DNA of 64,000 bases, taken from NCBI RefSeq assembly GCF_003265705.1, contig NW_020312904.1:4066672-4130671 (forward strand), read 5' to 3'. The notes under the pieces are model-generated. The model had not been told where the DNA came from, searched no databases, and worked only from the letters and a program-made list of their open reading frames with translations. Made by a program: the position numbers and the translations under genes. This DNA comes from Callorhinus ursinus. Its lineage: Eukaryota > Chordata > Mammalia > Carnivora > Otariidae. Of the stretch, positions 44,301 through 53,300 are shown in pieces (the stretch's first letter is position 1; every line of letters begins with the position of its first letter).

Positions 44301-47300
44301 CCCACTCCCAGCCGAGGCCGCGCCCGCCACCCCGCCAGCCCCCTGACCACGCGGGGGGCCCCGCTGCGCAGAAAGCACCGTACCCGCGTCGGACCGGCGG
44401 GGCCGTTTGGAGACTTCCATTCCGTTCTCCTCCAGCTTCCTCTTGGCGCAGTCCTGACACGCATTCCCTGAAAGAGGAAAACCTTTACTTACAAGCTGAT
44501 CTCTTCCAGAATCCACCCTTCAAGGACCCGTTTATAAATCTGACTGTACTGAGGCGCCGGCCCGCGACCCATGCCAGACGCCCCAGGGGACGCTTTGTCC
44601 CAAAGAGAAGGTGGATGTGGGAGGCACGTGTAAGTGACAGCGTGACTCTAATAAAGGTGTCCCTCCGCAGGGCAAGGAGGCAGAGATGCAAAGCGGAGCG
44701 CAACACTTGCGGGGTCCCTACACTGAAGGCCAAGCACCGGGCGGCGCCCAGAGGCCCCTCTCCCCCTGCCCCGCACCCTGCCTGACCGAAGCAGACGGCC
44801 TGGCGCCGAGGCTCCGAGGCCACCGACGGGAGGACACCGCCGTGACCGAGCACAGTCCTAGCTCGTGATTCGTTGACAGCCAGAGCTGAGCCTAGCGACA
44901 AGAACCTTCACCTTGCCAACCAGCAGCATGCAGAAAAATTTTATACAAAAGCTCAGAACCTTTGCAATGAACATTTTGGAAGGGGACGGGACGAAGCTAC
45001 TACACCACAGACCCCATGGTAAAATACGAATCGAATCTCGTTCGGATTGCCCTGCAACTCTTGCTTGTGGGACGGGAAATCATTTTCAGGTGCCAGCACA
45101 CAAGCCATGTTCACGCTGCGCCTCCCCGCCGGAGGGACACATTTTTAATCCCTCCACTGTCGCAGGGACCATCCCGAGGCCCCGCTGGTCCCCATTTCTG
45201 GTGGGGCCGGGTTACAACAGGCTAGGTATTTACTGCGAGAAACACTTTCACGATTCTACAGTGGCAGGAAGATAATGGAACGTGTAGGCAAAAACCAGGC
45301 TGGTAAAAATCAAGATCTGCTTTACCCAACAGTGTGGTGCTGTCCACTCGGTCAGCATCTGGAGAAGAAAGGAAAACAGTCAGCAAAACCGACACTTCGC
45401 AGGCTCTTCGTCCTCAAGCCGGAGGAGGGGACGGCGCCCAGGTCTGCTCAGAGAGGCAGGGCGACAGTGACCAAGAACCTGGATGCCAGCTCGGGCATGC
45501 CGGGGCGGGGGTGGGGGGGGCCCCAGGGCCGCGGGCACCCCCCCCCTCCAACCAGTGTCAGCGTGAGGACCGGGAGGTCAGCACGTGGCGCAGCTGGGCC
45601 AGCCTGGCACACAGGGAGAAAGGGCACCCGCCGTCACAGTCATGGCTGTCAGTGCTGCGACAGCACCTCTCCAGTCAGGAGAGGTCCTTCACGAACGTCA
45701 GGACAATGTCCTTAAGGACCCAGTCACGGATTATAAGTCCAGAAGATCTTTCGGCCCCGACAGCTTGTCAGATCCGCTCAGCTGCCAGGGTCTGGGAACG
45801 CGGCCTCCGCGGGGCCAGGAAGGCACCCAGGGGCCCGCGCTCATGCGGGTGTCCATGAGGTCCTGGTCCTCCAGGGAGCCGTGCGTGCAGTGGCAGGAGA
45901 GGCCGTGGGTAGGGGCAGGATGGGGAGCGCCTCTGCCCCGCTCCAGAGCCAGGCCCGTGGGCCTGTCTGGGACACACCGGATTCCAGTCCCAGCTCCAAA
46001 ATCTCTGGGAACTACCTGGGCAAGCGATTGACCTCTCTGAGCTCGTCTCACCACCTGTCAAATCACCTATTAGAGGCCGTGGATACTGGGACTGAAAATG
46101 AAGGTCTCAAGGAGGGGAAACTCAGAGCGGAGTGTGGCCCAGCAAGCGTCCGGCCCGGCTCCTTCTCTGCCTCAGAAACGGACTAGTGCCCTGACTCTAC
46201 TCTCCTCCGTGGAGATGCAACTTAAGCCGGTCCACAGGCTAACCACTGGCAATTCTGACTAGGACTAGTGGGGACAGACGACGCTACTGGACCCTGTGTG
46301 CATCCAGTTACCCGTGATCTTGGCACCCCCTAGTCTTCGAGGTCACAGCGGGCACATGCAGTGGCTACGTGGCTGACCCAGTTCCCCTGCCCGGTGCAGC
46401 AGGGCTCGGTTCTTGTTGTAATTAAATCCAGCCAGTCCAGGGGCGCCTGGGTGGCTCAGTCGTTAAGCGTCTGCCTTCGGCTCAGGTCATGATCCCAGGG
46501 TCCTGGGATCGAGCCCCGCATCGGGCTCCCTGCTCCGCGGGAAGCCTGCTTCTCCCTCTCCCACTCCCCCTGCTTGTGTTCCCTCTCTCACTGTCTCTCT
46601 GTCAAAAAATAAATAAAACCTTAAAAATAAATTAAATCAATCAATCAATCAATCAATCAATCCAGCCAGTCCAGACCTTTCCAAGTCTGCCGTCATCCCT
46701 GTTTTATGACCCCAAACTTAAAGCCATTAACTGCCCTACGTCAGGATGACCAATTTAAAACCTGCTCCATTATCTTGGTCATTCCTGGCAGTTCCCCAAA
46801 AGCTGGGCCCAGGAGAATTACTTAAAAAGGTGCGTTGCACGCAGCAGAACAGGGTAAAGATGTTATGTGCAAAAAGATGTAAGTCTTCGTGAGACCATTC
46901 TGTGCCTCTGCAGTTTTAACTTGTAAAACGCAGCGAGGGCATGAGGGCACATGAGGACTCTGCACTCTCCCAGCTTCGGTGTCTCCCCTGCAGACACTGG
47001 CAGGGCGCTGGATCCTGGCTAAGGTAATCGGATGCACGGCGAGTCATCTGAAATGGGAATAAACTCGGACCGCCATCGGCACAGCTTTAAGCACTCACGT
47101 CCTGTGAACAGAGGTCACCATCACACCAACTACCCCGGCTTTCTATTTGGCACACACACCTTTTTAAGATCACCGGAGGGCTCGGGAACTTAGTGGTACG
47201 GAAGTTACATCTCCGTTTTATTTTACAGCTTGTAAATTGTATCTCAAAACAAAAAGGAAAAACCGGAAAGAACTCAATCATTCTCATACCTGGAAAGGTC

Positions 47301-50300
47301 GAGAAAGAAAACCCCTACCTGGACTGCGCTGCCTGCAGATCTGAGTGGCAAGGTCCTGCACGTAGCCAGGAAAGTGGTCAAAACAGTCCCCATAGGACAC
47401 GACTTTAATCCCATGCAAAAGCATGTCTGCTTGGTGCTTAAAGAAATGGTCTTCATTCTCCTTGAGCACAACCATGTAGTGCTCCAGCTCCACCTTGTTG
47501 GGCACCGAGTACAGGAAGAGGGCCTGGAAGATCTGGTCACGAAGGGTCTCTCCACAGCCCACAAACAGGAAGGACTTGGTGCGGTACAAGTTCTGGAGGA
47601 CTTCCTATGGAAAAACCAATGAAGAGCCTGGAACACTCATCCTAAAGACAGCGAGATCCTTGGCCCGACCGCCAGCTATAGGTTACACCTTTAGAAGGTG
47701 GCTCAGTGACAGGCCCTTCCCACCAGCCACGCCGGGGACAGAGTGAGAGAGGCAGCGCGCCCTCCAGACGTGCTGTTCACGTCAGCCCAGCGCCGCAGGC
47801 GAGCAAACAGAGGCCCACGCTGCGCGGACATCCCTGCTCGGTGCTCATGGGAGCCCCTTCCTCTCCCAGGTGGGAAAACGGGTGCAGACCCCAGTCAGGT
47901 CCAGTGTAGATGTGCCTCCAAGTGAGGAGAGCCTAATGCCCACCCCACCCAGCCAGCCGGCCACCCATCCTGTGGTGCAGCCCCTCAACTCAGATCTTCT
48001 GGGGCTATGTATAATTTTAAATTCTTAAAACACGAAATAAGGACCTTCCATTTGTTTCTGTTCAGAATCGTGCACATGGAACACTAGGGAACTGGTGTGT
48101 CTCCACGGATCACAGGCGGGAGCCAGGGGGCTGCTGTCAGGAGAAAAGGGTTTTCGGGAGCGAGAGCAGAAGAGCTGAGGGAGGAGGGGACCCATGACAG
48201 TGACCCAAGGGAGCCGGGCAAAGGGGGTGGCAAAGATTCAGGGGGCCATTCAGGCACGCAGCAGAGAGTCACCGCTTCAGACATCCAACACCTTAGCGAG
48301 AGGGCCCATGTCCACCCAGGCCTCTCTCAGCCCCCAACGGCGTCCAGTCACCCGCCGGGCCACAGGTGCGCCCCAGGCCGGGATCAGCACAAGGACCAGA
48401 GCGCCGGACCCAGGATGACCAGGGACTCAGTGAAGATACCGGGGTTTCTAAATGCGCTAATAAAAGACTTTACAAAAAGCTGAAAAGCAGCTTTTCCACT
48501 CTTCGTCTTCTCCAGGATATCAAAAAAGCCCCCCAGAGAATGAAGTTGTAAAATGAGGTTTTGAAAGCGAGAGAGATTGCCACGCAGAGAAAGGAGGTGC
48601 CTGAAGCCGTGCGCACACGCAGGCGGCGGCAGGAGCTCCCCGAGCGAGTGCGCACGGTCGGTGCAGGGCCCCGCAGGCCGCCCGGGGCAGTCGGACTCAG
48701 CGCGTGAGCACGGGGCATCCGGCCGAGGCGCCAGCGCCTGGAGAGCCAGCTGCGAACAGGGCCAGCTGTGTGCACCGCAGGGCAGGTGGGCCTAGAGGCC
48801 AGGAGACCGCCCGGACGGCCACCAAGTACCTAGTGGCCACCGCGTCCCAAGGGACACAACCAATGCCTAATGAAGGCGGGCCGTACCATTACTTCTGGGT
48901 CCTGTGTGACATCTTTATACCCCGACGGGTCCAGGACCAGCCCGCAGGGGTCTGTGTACAAGCCGTGAATATGAAGAACGCCGTACTTGATGTGCCCTCT
49001 CGCCCACTGAAGGACCTGTCAAAATCAAGCCAAGACAAAGGGGAAAACCGCGTGTTACTTAAAACAGAAGAGGAAACTGGGTGCGTGGTCTTTCCAACCG
49101 ACCTCGGAGAGAACAGGGAGCTGCCTCGCTTCACAATGCTACCTGCAGAGCCCAAGCGCCAGCGGGCTACTGGTGCTGCTGCTCCCGTGGGGCCGGAGAG
49201 GACAGCAGCACGGACAGACGGCCGTGCGGACACCACCTCTGGCCCCCGACACCCAACACACCGTCGGGACTGGTGACTTTAGGGGGCTGAGAGGATCCCT
49301 TCTGAGGGGCACACTGTGCTTTAACTCCTGCTGTGTGTGTGTTGTGCTTACACCCAGAAAAAAGAGATACGGAAAAAAAATAAAATAACCTATCAAATAG
49401 CTCTACACCGATTTCAAGCTCTAGAACAAAAGTCCTTAAAAAGAGGCATATCCCGCATGCTGCAGTTTGTCCTCGTGGTACGACCCAGACAGATGAGCCG
49501 GCCGGCACCTCCGCCATGAGCCCTTGACAGCCTATTTCCAGAGATGCTCTTCCCAACAGCAAGCAGGCCTCAAAGAAGGGACCAGTCTCAGGGGTAGAGA
49601 GCGGGTGTCCCCTCACGTGTCACTAACAGCTCAGGAGAGGGTGTGACTTGTGGCCGCACGGGCACCGTCCCATGGGCTGTCCCACAAGCACGTGGCCATC
49701 CGCCAGACTTTTGCCAAGCTCTGCAGCGGGGAAGAGCCGCGGAAGAGAAGCTCGGGGTCTGAGCCCGCCGCAGCCGCACTCTTACTCGGGGCCTCAAGGG
49801 GGCGCCCTCTCTAGGCCTTGGGTTCCTGCGAGGAGGGTGGGAGACCACCCTCAGGGCAGAGCCGAGAGGTGGGGGAGGGGAGGGGTGCCCGGTATTAGTA
49901 AGGACATAAAATCTTGAAGCAAATAGCAAAGGACACAGGTCACAAAAGAAATACAGTCAATACCATGAAATCATGATCAACCTTAACAAGGAGAGAAACA
50001 AAAATGTAAAAATGTTCACCAATTTTCACCTCAACGGGGGAAATGTGTTTTGTTTTCTGGTGACACCATGCGTTCGCAAGTCATGGGAAGGGGATACTCT
50101 CCCATGTGGCTCATGAAGTTTTAAACTGGCTACTATCTTTCTGGAAAGCAATCTGGTAACATATCATCTGTCTAAAACACTCGGGCCCTTGGACCCCAGA
50201 ACTCTTCTAGGAATTTACCCTAAAGAAGTAAACAGAAAGACAGGGAAGCATAAGGATTTTCACCATAGTGTTACTTATTATCAAGGAAATATGCTAACGA

Positions 50301-53300
50301 TAATAGAGGAAGGCTAACAATTATACTTTGGTTTGATGATGACACTGCCATTTACAAACATGCTTTTTTTTTTTTAAAGATTTTATTTATTTATCCGACA
50401 GAGAGAGACACAGCGAGAGAGGGAACACGAGCAGGGGGAGTGGGAGAGGGAGAAGCAGGCTTCCCGCGGAGCAGGGAGCCCGATGCGGGGCTCGATCCCA
50501 GGACCCCGGGACCATGACCTGAGCCGAAGGCAGACGCTTAACGACTGAGCCACCCAGGCGCTCCTACAAACATGCTTTTAAACACAGCTTAATGACAGCA
50601 AAATGCTCAAAGTATAATATTAAGGAAGAAAATCAAGATAAAAACGCTACACATGGCATACGGCACAATCCCGACTTGTGAACGAGGGGACGGGCCCACC
50701 CAAGCTTCGCAGCACTAGGGCCAGGGGCGATTTTGCTATCGGGACTCTTCTCGCCCCTAGCCGTCCCCCGACCCCGCACACACACCTCGGGCCTGTAAGG
50801 AGTCCACGCACACGAGAAGCCTGCGGGACAGAATGCACATGGAGACAAGGGTGGGCGGTGAGCAAAGTCCGGAGTCGGGAAGGGCTCAGGGTCACTAACT
50901 TGTTAGAAAATGAAAGCTCAGTCCGCCTCCCAAGCAGCGCAGACACCGCCCACCCCCCCCCCCCCCCGCCAGCCCCCCCCACCAGCCCTTTGCCTCCTCC
51001 CTCCCTCCAGCCCGCAGCCCGCACCTTCGTCTTATCCTTCAGGTCCAGAGACTCCATGGGCTTGCTCTGCTGCTGCCCGAAGAGCTCCAGCAGGTTGTCG
51101 TAGTTGGTGGTCAGCACCATGGTGCCCCTCTCCATCAGGCTGAGGATGGACTGCAGCACCAGCGGGTTCTGGATGTGCTGCTCCAGGTTGTCGAAAATCT
51201 CCATCAGGCAGTCCTGGAAGAAGTTGGGCTTGGTGTCACCCGTACGCTACAAAGAAGTGGAACAGAAGTTACTAAAAACACCCTCTTCTCCGCAAGTACC
51301 GAGCACCTAAGCAGCAATGTTCTGGTGCTGGTTTAGAAGAAAGGAAACCCTGACTCGTCGAGTTAATGAAACCCTGGGGGAGGGAGACAGACCGTGGACA
51401 AATCGTAAGTGATACATCGGTAGCGGCCAACGCTACGGGAAACAAAGCCGGGTGCTGCTGGGGGCGCAGGCTGGGGGGGCCGAAGGGCACCAGGGAGGGC
51501 CTCTGGTAAGGGGCGTCTGAGCAGAGAACTGAGGAAATGAGGGGCCTCTGAGAGCGCGTCCCAAGCAGAGGAAAGAGCAAGTGCACAGGCACCGAGGGAG
51601 CAACAGCACGGGTGGGTCCAAGGGTGAGCAAGGGGTCCCGGTCGCAGGAGAGGAGTGTGGCTGAGGTCAGCGGGTGAGGCGATCCGCAACCAGATCGTGT
51701 GAGGCTCTGAAGACCACAGGGAAGGCTTCAGATCCCCCCCCCCCCGCCCCGCGCTGCAGAGGTCCTGGTGTAGAGGAAATCTCCAGTTAGGGGAAAACCA
51801 GTATGGTCTCTGCTGCTGAGAGATTCGGCCTCTGGACGGAGCAGCTGAGCTGCTTCAGGCGAGTGGCGGGGACCAAAGCCTGGCTGGGCCGGGCTCCCGA
51901 GGACAGGTAAGCATCTGGCAGCAGCAAATGCACACACCTGTCGGGGGGGGCCCTGCTGTGAGGGGAGGAGTGGGCTGGAGGCTGGCTCGCGGGGTCAGGC
52001 GGTTTCCCGCGCTCCAGGAAGACCGAGCCTCCCCAGGCACCCCGCCAGCGCCAGCTGAGAGGTCCACGGAGCCAGGACTGTGCACTGACACCAAACACCT
52101 CGGCCCGCCCTCAGGACTGTCCATCAGAGGTCACTCCGTCCCCGTGGATGTCGCAGGTCACAAGACCCTCGTGTGAGCACTCCTGGCTCTCCGCACTCCC
52201 TGACACTCTCGTGTCCCTCCCCAATCCTGGAAACCCTTCCCTTGTTCCCAGTGGGCCCATCAGCAGGAAACCCCCACACCTTCCTCTTCTTGTATGAGGC
52301 GCCGGAAACCGGCCCTCGCCATCCCCGAGGCCCTCACGCCCGCCGGGCCTGGGAGGGCAGGGGCGGATGGGGGGCTCGTCGCCGAGTCTCCCCAGCGGTA
52401 CTCCTGGCACAGTCCCTGCCGGTCTCTTCATCCCCTGAGATGGCTGCTGTGCATCATGGCCTCCCCCACAGACCTTGTCCCACCTTGGCCACCCAGGCTC
52501 CGGTCACATCCCACGCCTATCACTCCCAAGAGCGGGGCCCTTCCAGAACTTCTGGCCCAGGCTCCCACCATCTGACCCTGCAGCACCTCGGCTCCCAGGG
52601 CTGCCCCAACCCCGTCAAGGCCAGCACACCACCAGCTTGGCGGCCCCGAACCCTGGGGGTCTCGAGCCCCGCCAGCCTCACTTCTCCCACTCAGCAGCCG
52701 ACACCCCATAATCTGTCACTGCGACCACCCTCCCAGGCAAGCTTCCCACCTCGCCACCCTTCCCGCACTTTGCTGGATTTCCTGGCAACTCGGATACAGC
52801 GCCCCCCAGCCCGCCCCGTGCTCCGCCTGCTCAGCATGGTGCAGGGGGACCCCAGAGTCCTGACTGGCCTTGCTTTAACTCCCGTTTAGCAAGTCTTATG
52901 TGAATGGGAGCTCTAACTGGGTTAAACAAGCGCCAGCCTCGCTGGCCTCTCTCTGAATGAAGCACCTCACCTGAACGTGCCCCCCCCACCTGCCCCTGGC
53001 GCTGCCCAGCACCCCCACCCTTCTGTCCACGGACCCGGCCCCTCCTCCCAAGACAGGGCTCAGCAACCCTGTCCATAAAGGATCAGAGAGCCACTGTTTG
53101 AGGCTCTGTGGGCCTCAGGCTCTGTCACAACTACTAGACCCTGCACCCCAGCATGAAAGCAGCCACAGACAACATGCAAATGACCCGTGCGGTTGTGTAC
53201 CAGTAACTGGATTTACAAAACGGGCGGCGGGCCAGGCTTGGCGGGGCTGTAACCGGCCAGCCCTGCCCTAGATCCCAGTTGCCCCGTATTAATAGAACAC

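Larger units (their letters stand above)
41366..44383 (-). other. FAM118A: FAM118A intron 7
   Basis: 3.0 kb, GC-rich at both ends with an AT-richer middle (42600-42780). It holds an 18-base G run (41621-41638), one SINE (42877-43075), and CpG-rich stretches at 43850-44380. The long open frames on both strands here lie across low-complexity sequence and are not supported as genes. Confidence 0.7.
44468..48886 (-). other. FAM118A: FAM118A introns 4-6
   Basis: Introns 48886-47605, 47318-45359 and 45325-44468. They hold a MIR-like piece (45950-46130), a SINE with an (AATC)n tail (46441-46658), and a CpG-dense patch at 48600-48740. No other coding exon is seen. Confidence 0.7.

Noticed and set aside
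44216..44785. 189-codon plus-strand open frame
   Set aside because: It runs antisense through FAM118A exon 7 and is an echo of its GC-rich codons.
46635..46658. Regular AATC repeat as a CRISPR-like or other array
   Set aside because: It is a simple tetranucleotide microsatellite at a SINE tail with no spacers.
52173..52889. 238-codon plus-strand open frame
   Set aside because: It is intronic to FAM118A, GC-rich, Pro/Ser-biased, overlaps open frames in other phases, and has no recognisable domain.
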